This document shows, one piece after another, positions 7,576 through 16,960 of a stretch of DNA of 64,000 bases. The translations under genes and the position numbers were made by a program. How positions within the stretch are numbered: the first letter of the stretch is position 1; every line of letters begins with the position of its first letter. The notes beneath the pieces were generated by a model, which saw only the letters and a list, made by a program, of their open reading frames with translations, did no database searches and had not been told where the DNA came from. Where the stretch lies: positions 156,124-220,123 of the forward strand of contig NZ_FWZX01000002.1 of the NCBI RefSeq assembly GCF_900177295.1. The letters run 5' to 3'. Source of the DNA: Tistlia consotensis USBA 355 (GTDB lineage: Bacteria; Pseudomonadota; Alphaproteobacteria; Kiloniellales; DSM-21159).

Positions 7576-8613
7576 ATGAGCGAGGACGGCAGACAGGACG
7601 GGGGGGCGCGGCGCGGCCGGCGCCCGCGCATGGCGGACGTGGCGGCGCGGGCGGGAGTCTCGCTGGTCACGGTCTCGCGCGCGCTCGGCCAGCCGCAGCT
7701 GGTCTCGCCGGAGACCCGGCAGCGGGTCACCGCCGCGGTCGCCGAGCTCGGCTACCTGCCCGACCTGGTCGCCGGCAGCCTCGCCTCGAGCCAGACGCGC
7801 ATCGTCGGCGCCGTGGTGCCGACCCTGGCCAACTCCTTTTTCGCGGCCAGCGTCCAGGGCCTGTCCGAGGTGCTGGACGCCGCCGGCTACCAGCTCCTGC
7901 TCGGCAACTCCGGCTACGACACGCGGCGCGAGCAGTCCCTGGCGGCTGCCTTCCTCGGCCGGCGCGCCGACGGCCTGGTGCTGACCGGCAGCCGGCACGA
8001 GGCGGCGCTGCGCGGCGTGATCGCCGGCGCCGGGGTGCCGGTGGTCGAGACCTGGGAGCTGCCGGCCGAGCCGCTCGACATGGTCGCCGGCTTCTCGAAC
8101 GACGCCGCTGCCGAGGCCATGACCGCCGGCCTGCTCGACTGGGGCTACCGCCGCATCGCCTTCGTCGGCCTGCCGGACGGCGGCGAATCGCGCTCCGACC
8201 AGCGGCGCAAGGGCTGGCGGCGCGCCCATGCCGACCGGGGCCTGGAGGCGGGACCGCACATCGCGGTCGAGGACGCCAACTCTCCGGTCGGCGGCGAGGC
8301 CGCGCTCGAGCGGGCCTTGGCCCTGGCCCCGGCGGTCGACGCGCTGTTCTGCGCCAACGACACGCTGGCGCTGGGCGCGATCGTCGCCTGCCAGAAGGCC
8401 GGCGTCGCGGTGCCGGGGCGGATCGCGGTCGCCGGCTTCGGCGACTTCGACCTAGCCCCGCATCTCGTGCCGGGCCTGACGACGGTGCGCGTCCCCGGCG
8501 GCGAGATGGGCGAGACCGCCGGCCGCATGCTGCTCGACCGCCTGGCAGGACGGCGCGTCGAGCCCCGGGTCGTCGACCTCGGCTTCGAGATCGTCCGCCG
8601 CGCCAGCGCCTGA
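7576..8613 (+). CDS. LacI-family transcriptional regulator
   Basis: A 345-residue regulator. The N-terminal helix-turn-helix and hinge (about residues 17-70) contain MADVAARAGVSLVTVSRALG and the hinge pattern VAGSLASSQTRIVGAVVPTL; the rest is a periplasmic-binding-protein-like sensor domain (FCANDTLALGAI, VAGFGDFDLAP) of the GntR/gluconate branch of the family. It is divergent from the PhyH-TRAP operon, and two matching palindromes lie between them. I infer that it represses both and responds to the imported compound or a metabolite. It converges with kup, 13 nt apart. Confidence 0.92.
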   Translation: MSEDGRQDGGARRGRRPRMADVAARAGVSLVTVSRALGQPQLVSPETRQRVTAAVAELGYLPDLVAGSLASSQTRIVGAVVPTLANSFFAASVQGLSEVLDAAGYQLLLGNSGYDTRREQSLAAAFLGRRADGLVLTGSRHEAALRGVIAGAGVPVVETWELPAEPLDMVAGFSNDAAAEAMTAGLLDWGYRRIAFVGLPDGGESRSDQRRKGWRRAHADRGLEAGPHIAVEDANSPVGGEAALERALALAPAVDALFCANDTLALGAIVACQKAGVAVPGRIAVAGFGDFDLAPHLVPGLTTVRVPGGEMGETAGRMLLDRLAGRRVEPRVVDLGFEIVRRASA

Positions 8614-8626
8614 GCGCCCGGTCCGC

Positions 8627-10516
8627 TCAGATCTCGACCTGGATGCCGAGCTCGACGACCCGTTCCGGGGGCAGGTTGTAGAAGGCCGTGGCGGCGACGG
8701 CGTTGCGGCTCAGGAAGGCGAAGAGCTTCTCGCGCCAGAGCGCCATGCCGGGCACCTTGTCGGAGGCGATCACCGCCTCGCGTCCCAGGTAGTAGGTCGT
8801 GTGCTCCAGGTCGATCTCCAGGCCGAGCTCCTCGGCCAGGCGCAGCGCCACCGGCACGTTCGGCGACTGCATGAAGCCGTAGCTCACGCGCACCCTGAGG
8901 AAGCCCTGCTCGAGCGCCTCGACGCTCAGGCGCTCCTCGGCCCGCACCCGCGGCTCCTCGGCGGTCGTCACGGTCAGCAGCAGCACCTGCTCGTGCAGCA
9001 CCTGGTTGTGCTCCAGGTGGTGCAGCAGGATCGGCGGGACCGCCGGCTCGGCGGAGGTCAGGAACACGGCGGTGCCCGGCACCCGCAGCGGCGGATCGGC
9101 CTCGAGCCTGGCCAGGAAGTCCTCGAGGCTGCCCTTCTGCCTGACCAGGCGGGCGCGCAGCAGCGCGCGGCCGCGCGCCCAGGTGCTCATCAGCAGGAAG
9201 ATCAGGCCGCCGACCAGGATCGGGTACCAGCCGCCCTGGGCGATCTTCAGGCTGTTGGCGCCGAGGAACAGCAGGTCCGGGACCAGCAGGCCGCCGGCGA
9301 TCACCGCCGCCAGCCAGGGCCGCCACTTCCAGCGCCGGCTCATCGCCCGGAACAGCAGCAGCGTGGTGATCACCATGGTCGTGCTGACCGCGATGCCGTA
9401 GGCCGCGGCCAGGTTGCCGGAGGTCCGGAAGCCGAGCACCAGCCCGATGGTGGCGAGCGCGAGCGCCACGTTGACCGCCGGCACGTAGACCTGGCCGGTC
9501 TCCTCCGACGAGGTCTGGACGATGGTCAGGCGCGGGCACTGGCCGAGCTGCACCGCCTGGCGGGTCAGCGAGAAGGCCCCGGAGATCACCGCCTGCGAGG
9601 CGATCACCGTGGCGACGGTGGCCAGCCCGATCAGCGGATAGCGGCCCCAGGCCGGGGCCAGGTGGTAGAAGGGATGGACCGCCTGCAGCGGGTCGGCGAG
9701 CACCAGGGCGCCCTGGCCGAAGTAGTTGAGCAGCAGGCAGGGGAAGGCGCCGACGAACCAGGCGAGGCGGATCGGCGCGCGGCCGAAGTGGCCCATGTCG
9801 GCGTAGAGCGCCTCGCTGCCGGTGACGACCAGGAAGACCGCGCCCAGCACGATCAGCGAGCGCGCGCCGGCCGCGGCGCAGAAGTCGACCGCGTAGAGTG
9901 GATCGAGGGCCTTCAGCACCCAGGGCGCCTCGACGATGTGGGCCAGGCCGAGCCCGGCGATGACCAGGAACCAGACGACCATGATCGGCCCGAACAGCGC
10001 GGCGACCCGCGCCGTGCCGCGCGACTGGAAGCTGAACAGCAGCACCAGGATCGCGATGGTGATCGGGATCACCCAGGGCGCGATGCCGCTGGCCGTCGTC
10101 TCCAGGCCCTCGACCGCGCTCAGCACCGAGATCGCCGGCGTGATCATGCCGTCGCCGTAGAGCAGCGCCGCGCCGAACAGGCCGACGGCGATCAGCACCG
10201 CCTTGCTGCGGGTCCGCCGGCCGCGCCAGGGCCGGAGCAGGGCGAGCAGCGCCAGGATGCCGCCCTCGCCGCGGTTGTCGGCGCGCATCACCAGCGCCAG
10301 GTACTTCAGCGACACGACGACGATCAGCGACCAGAAGATCAGCGACAGCACGCCGAGCACGTGGCCGGCCGTCGGCGTCAGGCCGGCGAGCGCCTGGCGG
10401 AAGGCGTAGAGCGGGCTGGTGCCGATGTCGCCGTAGACGATGCCGAGCGCGGCCAGGGCCAGGCCCGGCAGCCGCGCACGCCGCTCCTCCGCCCCGCTTC
10501 CCGTCGTCCTCGCCAT
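8627..10516 (-). CDS. kup: Low-affinity potassium transporter Kup
   Basis: A 629-residue protein of normal Kup length with about 12 membrane helices and a C-terminal cytoplasmic domain. The family signature GIVYGDIGTSPLYAFRQAL is near the N-terminus, and IGLATVATVIASQAVISGAF and GWYPILVGGLIF are also typical. Kup proteins are K+/H+ symporters of the inner membrane. ATG 10516 is preceded by a GAGGGGGGCGG ribosome-binding site and starts just before the first homologous block; the frame extends 25 codons further upstream without family similarity. It is divergent from a cation-pumping ATPase, suggesting a small ion-homeostasis region. Confidence 0.93.
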   Translation of the reverse strand: MARTTGSGAEERRARLPGLALAALGIVYGDIGTSPLYAFRQALAGLTPTAGHVLGVLSLIFWSLIVVVSLKYLALVMRADNRGEGGILALLALLRPWRGRRTRSKAVLIAVGLFGAALLYGDGMITPAISVLSAVEGLETTASGIAPWVIPITIAILVLLFSFQSRGTARVAALFGPIMVVWFLVIAGLGLAHIVEAPWVLKALDPLYAVDFCAAAGARSLIVLGAVFLVVTGSEALYADMGHFGRAPIRLAWFVGAFPCLLLNYFGQGALVLADPLQAVHPFYHLAPAWGRYPLIGLATVATVIASQAVISGAFSLTRQAVQLGQCPRLTIVQTSSEETGQVYVPAVNVALALATIGLVLGFRTSGNLAAAYGIAVSTTMVITTLLLFRAMSRRWKWRPWLAAVIAGGLLVPDLLFLGANSLKIAQGGWYPILVGGLIFLLMSTWARGRALLRARLVRQKGSLEDFLARLEADPPLRVPGTAVFLTSAEPAVPPILLHHLEHNQVLHEQVLLLTVTTAEEPRVRAEERLSVEALEQGFLRVRVSYGFMQSPNVPVALRLAEELGLEIDLEHTTYYLGREAVIASDKVPGMALWREKLFAFLSRNAVAATAFYNLPPERVVELGIQVEI

Positions 10517-10695
10517 CCGCCCCCCTCTCGTCCCTCGCCACGACCGCGGCCCGCCCGGAAGATCAACGGGATGGAGCGCCGAGAGTTGCATTGTCCTCGG
10601 TCGACGGCCGGTCCGGCTTGATCCACCGCAAGGTTGCCGCCACCTCAGCCGTTAGTCTGCCGGCCGGCTGAGCGGCGGCGAAAGAGGGGCGAGGC

Positions 10696-13371
10696 ATGAC
10701 GGCCGACGGGACGCAGGCGCCGGGCGAGCGGCACTGGCACGCGCTCAGCGCGGAGGAGGCCGCGGGCGCGCTCGGCTGCGGGCTCGGCGGCCTGTCGGCG
10801 GAAGAGGCGGCGGCGCGGCTGGCCAGGATCGGGCCGAACCGCCTGCCCGAGGCACGCGGGCCGGGCCTCGCGGTGATCCTGCTGCGCCAGTTCATGAGCC
10901 CGCTGATCTACCTGCTGGTGGCGGCCGCGCTGGTCTCGCTGGCCATCGGGCACCTCAGCGACGCCTTCTTCATCCTGGTCGTGCTGCTGGTCAACGCCGT
11001 GATCGGCGCCTACCAGGAGTTCCGCTCGGAGCGCGGGGCGGCGGCCCTGCAGCAGCTGGTCGCGGTCCGCACCGAGGTCCTGCGCGACGGCCGGCCGGTC
11101 ATGCTGCCGGCCGCCGAGCTGGTGCCCGGCGACCTGGTGCTGCTGGAGAGCGGCATGGCCGTGCCGGCCGACCTCCGCCTGGTCGAGGCCCAGGGCCTGA
11201 CGATCGACGAGTCGCTGCTGACCGGCGAGTCCGAGACCGTCGAGAAGAGCAGCGGACCGCGCTGCGCGCCCGAGGCGCCGCTCGCCGAGCGCTTCACTCT
11301 GGCCCATGCCGGCACCCAGGTCGCGAGCGGCCGGGCGCGCGCCCTGGTCGTCGCGACCGGGGCGGCGACCCAGGTCGGCACGATCGCCGGCGCGCTGGCG
11401 CGCTCGTCCGCAGCCCCGCCGCTGGTCCAGCGCCTGGAGCGCTTCACCCGGCAGCTCAGCCTCGTCTCGCTGGTCGGCATGGCCGGCTTCGGGGTCCTGC
11501 TGCTCGGCCGGGGAGTGCCCTGGCAGGAGGTCTTCCTGGTCGCGGTCGCGCTGGCCGTGGCGGCGATCCCCGAGGGCCTGCCGGTCGCGGTCACCGTCGC
11601 GCTGTCGATCGGCCGGGCGCGCATGGCGGCGCGCAACGTGATCGTGCGCTCGCTGCCGGCCGTCGAGGGCCTCGGCGCCTGCACCCTGATCGCCTCGGAC
11701 AAGACCGGCACCCTGACCCAGAACAGCCTGTCGGTCGCCCTGCTGGTGCTGCCCGACGGGCGGCGCGCCAGCGTCACCGGCGAGGGCTACCGGCCGCACG
11801 GCGCGCTGGAGCCCGACGGCGAGGCCGACCGGGAGGCGGCCGAGGCGGCGGCCCGGGCGCTGGCGCGGGCGGCCGCGGCGACCTGCGACGCCAGCCTGCA
11901 TCACGACGGCGAGGACTGGCGCCATCTCGGCGACACGGTCGACGTCGCCTTCCTGGCCCTGGCCGGCAAGCTCGGCCTGGACTGGCAGGCCCTGCAGAGC
12001 CCGCCGGGCCGCTTCGGCGTCCTGCCCTACGAGCCGCAGCGCCGCTTCGCCGCCGTCTGCGATCCGGATGGCGAGGCCTGCCGGGTCGCCGTCAAGGGGG
12101 CGGCCGAGACGATCTTCGCGATGTGTGCGGAGGTCCCCGAGGCTCTGCAGCACGAGGCCGAGCGGCTGGCCGCGGACGGCTACCGGGTGATCGCCGTCGC
12201 CGAGGGCGGCCACGCCCTGCCCGAGCGGCCGGGCCTGCCCGACGACGCGCTCTCCGGTCTGCGCCTGCTCGGCCTCGCCGGCCTGATCGATCCCCTGCGT
12301 CCGGAGGTGCCGGAGGCGGTCGAGGCCTGCCGCAGCGCCGGCGTCCAGGTGCGCATGCTGACCGGCGACCATCCGGCGACGGCGCTGGCGATCGCCCGCC
12401 AGCTCGGCATCGCCGGCCCGGACGCCGAGGTCGTCACCGGCCGGCAGCTCGCCGAGGCCCAGGCCGACCCGCAGGCGCTGCGCGCCCTGGTCGCCGAGGC
12501 GCCGGTCTTCGCCCGGGTCGAGCCGCTGCAGAAGCTCGGCCTGGTCGAGGCGCTGCAGGGCGAGGGCCATTTCGTCGCGGTCACCGGCGACGGCGTCAAC
12601 GACGCGCCGGCCCTGCGCCAGGCCAACATCGGCGTCGCCATGGGCCGCGGCGGCACCGACGTCGCGCGCGGCGCCGCCGACCTGATCCTGACCGACGACA
12701 ACTTCGCCTCGATCGTCGCCGGGGTCGAGGAGGGCCGCATCGCCTATGCCAACGTGCGCAAGGTCATCCTCTTCCTGATCGCGACCGGCTTCGGCGAGAT
12801 CGTGCTCTTCGCGCTCGCCCTGGCCGCCTCCCTGCCGATCCCGCTCTATGCCGTGCAGCTGCTCTGGCTGAACCTGGTGACCAACGGCATCCAGGATGTG
12901 GCCCTGGCCTTCGAGCGGGGCGACGGCGAGGCCCTGAAGCGGCGGCCGCGGCCGCCGCGCGAGCCGCTGTTCGACGGCCGGCTGATCCGCCGCACGCTGC
13001 TCTACGGCGGCACCATGGGGCTCTTCGCCTTCGGCTTCTTCGCCCTGGCGCTCGACGCCGGCCTGCCCGAGGCCGAGGCACGGACCGCCCTGCTGCTCGC
13101 CATGGTGCTGTTCGAGAACGCGCTCTGCCTGGTCTGCCGCTCCGAGCGCCGGCCCTTCTTCGCCGTGTCCTTCGCCGCCAACCGGCTGCTCGTCGCCTCG
13201 ATCGCCGGGGCGCTGGCCCTGCACCTGGCCGCGACCAACCTGCCGGGCCTCTCGGAGCTGCTCGGCGCCGTGCCGCTGTCGCCCGCCCTCTGGCTGCCGG
13301 CCCTGGGCCTGGCGCTCGCCCTGCTCGCCGTCGCCGAGCTGGGCAAGTGGGCCTGGCGGGCGACGGCGTGA
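10696..13371 (+). CDS. Cation-transporting P-type ATPase (P2A, Ca2+-type)
   Basis: An 891-residue P-type ATPase. Seen in order: an N-terminal cation-ATPase domain (WHALSAEEAAGALG, then LARIGPNRLPEA), actuator motif TGES at 176, the ion-binding PEGLP in helix M4 at about 292, the phosphorylated Asp335 in DKTGTLTQ, and the hinge TGDGVNDAPAL at about 630, followed by six C-terminal helices. PEGLP and the overall layout place it with Ca2+ (or Ca2+/Mn2+) pumps rather than heavy-metal P1B enzymes; there is no N-terminal metal-binding CxxC domain. It probably exports a divalent cation, although Na+ or Mg2+ transport is possible. A REP-like inverted repeat follows the gene. Confidence 0.9.
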   Translation: MTADGTQAPGERHWHALSAEEAAGALGCGLGGLSAEEAAARLARIGPNRLPEARGPGLAVILLRQFMSPLIYLLVAAALVSLAIGHLSDAFFILVVLLVNAVIGAYQEFRSERGAAALQQLVAVRTEVLRDGRPVMLPAAELVPGDLVLLESGMAVPADLRLVEAQGLTIDESLLTGESETVEKSSGPRCAPEAPLAERFTLAHAGTQVASGRARALVVATGAATQVGTIAGALARSSAAPPLVQRLERFTRQLSLVSLVGMAGFGVLLLGRGVPWQEVFLVAVALAVAAIPEGLPVAVTVALSIGRARMAARNVIVRSLPAVEGLGACTLIASDKTGTLTQNSLSVALLVLPDGRRASVTGEGYRPHGALEPDGEADREAAEAAARALARAAAATCDASLHHDGEDWRHLGDTVDVAFLALAGKLGLDWQALQSPPGRFGVLPYEPQRRFAAVCDPDGEACRVAVKGAAETIFAMCAEVPEALQHEAERLAADGYRVIAVAEGGHALPERPGLPDDALSGLRLLGLAGLIDPLRPEVPEAVEACRSAGVQVRMLTGDHPATALAIARQLGIAGPDAEVVTGRQLAEAQADPQALRALVAEAPVFARVEPLQKLGLVEALQGEGHFVAVTGDGVNDAPALRQANIGVAMGRGGTDVARGAADLILTDDNFASIVAGVEEGRIAYANVRKVILFLIATGFGEIVLFALALAASLPIPLYAVQLLWLNLVTNGIQDVALAFERGDGEALKRRPRPPREPLFDGRLIRRTLLYGGTMGLFAFGFFALALDAGLPEAEARTALLLAMVLFENALCLVCRSERRPFFAVSFAANRLLVASIAGALALHLAATNLPGLSELLGAVPLSPALWLPALGLALALLAVAELGKWAWRATA

Positions 13372-13409
13372 GGAGGGCGGCCGGCATTCCCGCGGGGGCC
13401 CCTTCATTC

Positions 13410-13498
13410 GCTTCGTCCTGAGCTTGTCGAAGGGCGGAGCGAACCCAGCCGGGACGGTGCCGGAATGGCTCCGCCCTTCGACAAGCTCAGGACGAAGC
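13410..13498. repeat. REP-like inverted repeat pair, GTCGAA family, copy 1
   Basis: Perfect inverted arms of 31 bp at 13410-13440 and 13468-13498, separated by 27 bp. Each arm carries the core CCTGAGCTTGTCGAAGG or its complement, a motif widespread between genes in many proteobacteria. It lies between the convergent ATPase and manC genes and may act as a bidirectional transcription stop or a mobile REP element. A related pair is at 27507-27601. Confidence 0.85.
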
Positions 13499-13538
13499 CA
13501 TCGGGAGCGACCGTGGAGCGGGCGCGGTTGGGCTCCGC

Positions 13539-14960
13539 CTACTGCCGTCCGTAGTTGTCGTCGAAGCGGACGATGTCGTCCTCGCCCAGGTAGGCGCCGG
13601 ACTGGACCTCGATCATCTCGAGCTGGACCCGGCCCGGGTTGGTCAGGCGGTGGCGCTGGCCGAGCGGGATGTAGGTGCTCTCGTTCTCGGCCAAGAGGAA
13701 GGACTCGGTCTCGCGGTTCACCTCGGCCGTGCCGCTGACCACGATCCAGTGCTCGGCCCGATGGTGGTGCATCTGCAGGCTGAGGCTGGCGCCGGGATTG
13801 ACCGAGATGCGCTTGACCTGGAAGCGCTCGCCCATGTCGAGGGTCTGGAACCAGCCCCAGGGCCGGTGCCACTTGCTGCCCTGGGTCGCCTCGGGGAAGC
13901 CCTCGCTCTTCAGCTTCTCGACCAGCTGCTTGACGTCCTGGGCGCGGCCGCGGTCGGCGACCAGCACGGCGTCGTCGGTCTCGACGACCAGCACGCCCTC
14001 CAGGCCGAGCACCGTGACCAGGCGGCCGTTCGAGCGGACGTGGCAGTCGCGGGCGTCGAGCAGCGCGGTGCGGCCGACCGTGGCGTTGCCCTGCTCGTCG
14101 CGCTCGGCGACCTCGTAGAGCGCGTCGAAGCCGCCGAGGTCCGACCAGCCCATCTCGACCGCGACCGTGCCGACCCGCTCGACCCGCTCGACCAGGGCGT
14201 AGTCGATCGAGATCGCCTTGGCCTGGCCGAAGCTCTCGGGATCGAGGCGGGTGAAGTCGATGTCCTTGCTGGCCCGGTCCAGCGCGTCGCGGCAGTGCTG
14301 GACCAGCTCGGGCTCCAGGCGCTCCAGCTCGGCGACGACGCGCGCCGCCGGTAGCACGAAGATGCCGGCGTTCCAGAGGTGCCGGCCGTCGGCCAGCATC
14401 GCGGCCGCGGTCGCGGCGTCCGGCTTCTCCTTGAAGCGGGCGACCTCGAAGGCGCCGGCGAGCCCGTCGAGGGCGCCGCCCTTCTCGATCCAGCCGTAGC
14501 CGGTCTCCGGGCGGTCCGGCGTGATGCCGAGGGTCATGACGCGGCCGGCCGCGGCGGCGGCGCGGGCCGTCTCGACGGCCCGGCGGAAGGCCTTGGCGTC
14601 GCGGATCAGGTGGTCGGAGGGCAGCACCAGCATGATCGCGCTGTCGTCGGCGGCCAGCAGGTCGAGGGCGGCGCAGAGGATTGCCGGCGCGGTGTTGCGG
14701 CCGACCGCCTCGAGCAGGATCGCGCGCGGCGCGGTGCCGGCGAGGCGCGCCTGCTCGGCGACGGCGAAGCGGTGCTCGGCGTTGACCACCAGGGTCGGCG
14801 GGTGGAAGGCGCCGCTGCCCGAGACCCGGCGCAGGGTCGCCTCGAGCAGGGTCTGCCGGCCGACCAGCGGCAGCAGCTGCTTCGGGTTCGACTGCCGCGA
14901 CAGCGGCCAGAGGCGGCTGCCCGAGCCGCCCGAGAGGATCACCGGATAGAGGCGCTCCAT
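13539..14960 (-). CDS. manC: Mannose-1-phosphate guanylyltransferase / mannose-6-phosphate isomerase
   Basis: A 473-residue bifunctional enzyme of the ManC/AlgA/XanB type. The N-terminal nucleotidyltransferase domain starts with ILSGGSGSRLWPLSR and PKQLL (residues about 8-30) and has FKEKPD and NAGIFV further on; the C-terminal cupin domain (about 365-470) carries the isomerase motifs KWHRPWGWF, GASLSLQMHHHRAEHW and NPG. It makes GDP-mannose from mannose-6-phosphate-derived sugars in the cytoplasm. This is the substrate of the GDP-mannose 4,6-dehydratase at 39885, so the gene probably feeds the distant glycan locus although it is transcribed separately. The start at 14960 is fixed by homology; the frame is open upstream. 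Confidence 0.93.
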   Translation of the reverse strand: MERLYPVILSGGSGSRLWPLSRQSNPKQLLPLVGRQTLLEATLRRVSGSGAFHPPTLVVNAEHRFAVAEQARLAGTAPRAILLEAVGRNTAPAILCAALDLLAADDSAIMLVLPSDHLIRDAKAFRRAVETARAAAAAGRVMTLGITPDRPETGYGWIEKGGALDGLAGAFEVARFKEKPDAATAAAMLADGRHLWNAGIFVLPAARVVAELERLEPELVQHCRDALDRASKDIDFTRLDPESFGQAKAISIDYALVERVERVGTVAVEMGWSDLGGFDALYEVAERDEQGNATVGRTALLDARDCHVRSNGRLVTVLGLEGVLVVETDDAVLVADRGRAQDVKQLVEKLKSEGFPEATQGSKWHRPWGWFQTLDMGERFQVKRISVNPGASLSLQMHHHRAEHWIVVSGTAEVNRETESFLLAENESTYIPLGQRHRLTNPGRVQLEMIEVQSGAYLGEDDIVRFDDNYGRQ

Positions 14961-15155
14961 GACGCGCGACCTGCCCTTTCGCACCGATTGCCGACCGCCC
15001 CGCAGACTGACGATGGGGCCCGATAAGTCAAGGTCCTCGGCCCCAACGGCGGTCGCGCGGCGAAAAGGCGACTGGCCGTCGCCCGCCGCGGCCCCATAGT
15101 TGTCTCCGGCAGGGGGGGCGCCTTGCCTCGACGACAACCAATGCGAGGACGAACC

Positions 15156-15587
15156 ATGACACGGAGACTTGCCCTGACGCTGTCGGGGGCCTTGTTCGGC
15201 GCCCTTCTGACGCTGCCGGCCGCGGCCGCGGACCGGACCAAGGCGCCCGAGGGCGCGCGGGTCTACATCATCTCGCCGGCCGACGGCGCGGTGGTCAGCA
15301 GCCCGGTGACGGTGCTGTTCGGCGCCGAGGGCATCGGCGTCGCGCCGGCCGGGGTCGACAAGCCCAAGACCGGCCACCACCACCTGATCATCGACGCCGA
15401 CGTGCCGCCGCTCGACGAACCGATCCCCTCGGACGCGCACCACAGGCACTTCGGCGGCGGCCAGACCCAGGCGACGATCGACCTGCCGCCGGGCAAGCAC
15501 CGGCTGTTCCTCATGATGGGCGACATGAACCACATGCCCTTCGACCCGCCGGTCATGAGCCAGCCGATCACCATCACCGTGAAGTAG
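15156..15587 (+). CDS. DUF4399 periplasmic protein
   Basis: A 143-residue secreted protein with a signal peptide (residues 1 to about 25, ending PAAAA). The mature part has the DUF4399 pattern: VYIISPADGAVVSSPVTV, FGAEGIGVAPAG, the His-rich TGHHHLIID, then SDAHHRHFGGGQTQATIDL and HRLFLMMGDMNHMPF. The clustered histidines suggest metal binding, but the family has no established function. The start at 15156 has a GAGGAC ribosome-binding site and gives the signal peptide; an earlier in-frame start at 15123 would add a positively charged leader. It stands alone between the divergent manC and the MFS gene. Confidence 0.75.
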   Translation: MTRRLALTLSGALFGALLTLPAAAADRTKAPEGARVYIISPADGAVVSSPVTVLFGAEGIGVAPAGVDKPKTGHHHLIIDADVPPLDEPIPSDAHHRHFGGGQTQATIDLPPGKHRLFLMMGDMNHMPFDPPVMSQPITITVK

Positions 15588-15727
15588 CGGAATCGCCCGT
15601 GCGGGCCGGGCCGGCTGTGCCCGGCCCGCACAGGTGGTTTGCCGGCCGCCCCCGCGATCGGCGCTTTACGGGTGCGACACCCCGTCGTATCGGAATCGCC
15701 CTCCAGCGTCCGTTCCGAGGAGCGCCC

Positions 15728-16960
15728 ATGGCCACCACCGTCGACCCGCGACCCGCCGCCGGCTGGCGCACGCCGCTGATCGTCATCCTGGCCGGCTGCC
15801 TGATCGCCATGGTCGGCTTCGGCGTGCGCTCGGTCTTCGGCCTGTTCCTGGAGCCGATGACCCTGGCCCACGGCTGGAGCCGCGAGACCTTCGGCCTCGC
15901 CATGGCGATCCAGAACCTGCTCTGGGGCATCGGCGTGCCGGTCGCCGGCGCGCTCGCCGACCGCTACGGCTCGCCCCGGGTGCTGGCCGTCGGCGCGGTG
16001 CTCTACGCGCTCGGCGTCTGGGGCATGGCCGACTCCGACTCCGCGTCGCTGCTGCACCTCAGCGGCGGCGTGCTGACCGGCCTCGGCATCGCCTTCACCT
16101 CCTTCTCCCTGGCGCTCGCCGCCATGGCCAAGGTGGTCGGGCCGCAGCGCCGCTCCTTCGCGCTCGGGCTCGGCACGGCGGCCGGCTCGTTCGGGCAGAT
16201 CGTCTTCTCGCCGCTGGGGCAGGCCTTCATCGTCGAGTACGGCTGGCACACCGCCCTGCTGCTGCTCGCCGCCAGCACGCTGGTGATCATCCCGCTCGCC
16301 TTCGTGCTGCCGAGCACGACCTCGGCGGCGGGGGAGAGCCACTTCGAGCAGACCCTCGGCCAGGCGCTGCGCGAGGCGACGGGGCACCGCGGCTTCGTGC
16401 TGCTGACCCTCGGCTTCTTCGTCTGCGGCTTCCACGTCGCCTTCATCACCGTGCACTTCCCGGCCTACATCAAGGACCTGGGCCTGCCCGGCACGGTGGC
16501 GGCCGGGGCGATCGCGCTGATCGGCGCCTGCAACATCCTCGGCTCCTTCGGCTCGGGCGCCTTCGGCCAGCGCTGGAGCAAGCGCTACGGCCTCTCGGCG
16601 ATCTACTTCCTGCGCGCGATCGCGATCACCGGCCTGATGCTGGCGCCCAAGACCGCCCTGGCCATCTACCTCTTCTCCGCGGTCATGGGCGTGCTCTGGC
16701 TCTCGACCGTGCCGCTGACCACCGGCATCGTCGGCCAGGTGTTCGGCGTGCGCTACATGGCGACGCTGTTCGGCATTGTCTTCCTCAGCCACCAGCTCGG
16801 CAGCTTCTCGGGCGTCTGGCTCGGCGGCTACCTCTACGACACGACCGGCAGCTACGACCCGGTCTGGTGGGCCGGCGTCGGCTTCGGCCTGCTCGCCGCC
16901 GTTGTCCACCTGCCGATCGACGAGACGCCGCTGGCCAGGCTGGCACCGGCGCGGAGCTAG
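15728..16960 (+). CDS. Major facilitator superfamily (MFS) transporter, monocarboxylate-carrier-like
   Basis: A 410-residue protein with 12 predicted membrane helices and no signal peptide. The opening GVRSVFGLFLEPMTLAHGWS, then GALADRYGSPRVL in the loop between helices 2 and 3 and GLGTAAGSFGQIVFSPL, are typical of the monocarboxylate or oxalate/formate-antiporter branch of the MFS. It likely moves an organic acid across the inner membrane. A GAGGAG site precedes ATG 15728. Its stop codon overlaps the stop of the convergent M24 gene in the shared tetranucleotide CTAG, so there is no room for a terminator between them. Confidence 0.87.
   Translation: MATTVDPRPAAGWRTPLIVILAGCLIAMVGFGVRSVFGLFLEPMTLAHGWSRETFGLAMAIQNLLWGIGVPVAGALADRYGSPRVLAVGAVLYALGVWGMADSDSASLLHLSGGVLTGLGIAFTSFSLALAAMAKVVGPQRRSFALGLGTAAGSFGQIVFSPLGQAFIVEYGWHTALLLLAASTLVIIPLAFVLPSTTSAAGESHFEQTLGQALREATGHRGFVLLTLGFFVCGFHVAFITVHFPAYIKDLGLPGTVAAGAIALIGACNILGSFGSGAFGQRWSKRYGLSAIYFLRAIAITGLMLAPKTALAIYLFSAVMGVLWLSTVPLTTGIVGQVFGVRYMATLFGIVFLSHQLGSFSGVWLGGYLYDTTGSYDPVWWAGVGFGLLAAVVHLPIDETPLARLAPARS

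Noticed and set aside
13371-13539. A small gene in the gap after the ATPase
   Set aside because: The gap is filled by the REP-like inverted repeat and short low-complexity frames without a ribosome-binding site.
10645-13872. A very long open frame antisense to the P-type ATPase
   Set aside because: It is a mirror of high-GC coding sequence (Arg/Gly/Gln-rich, no motifs), while the plus strand has a complete ATPase with all motifs.
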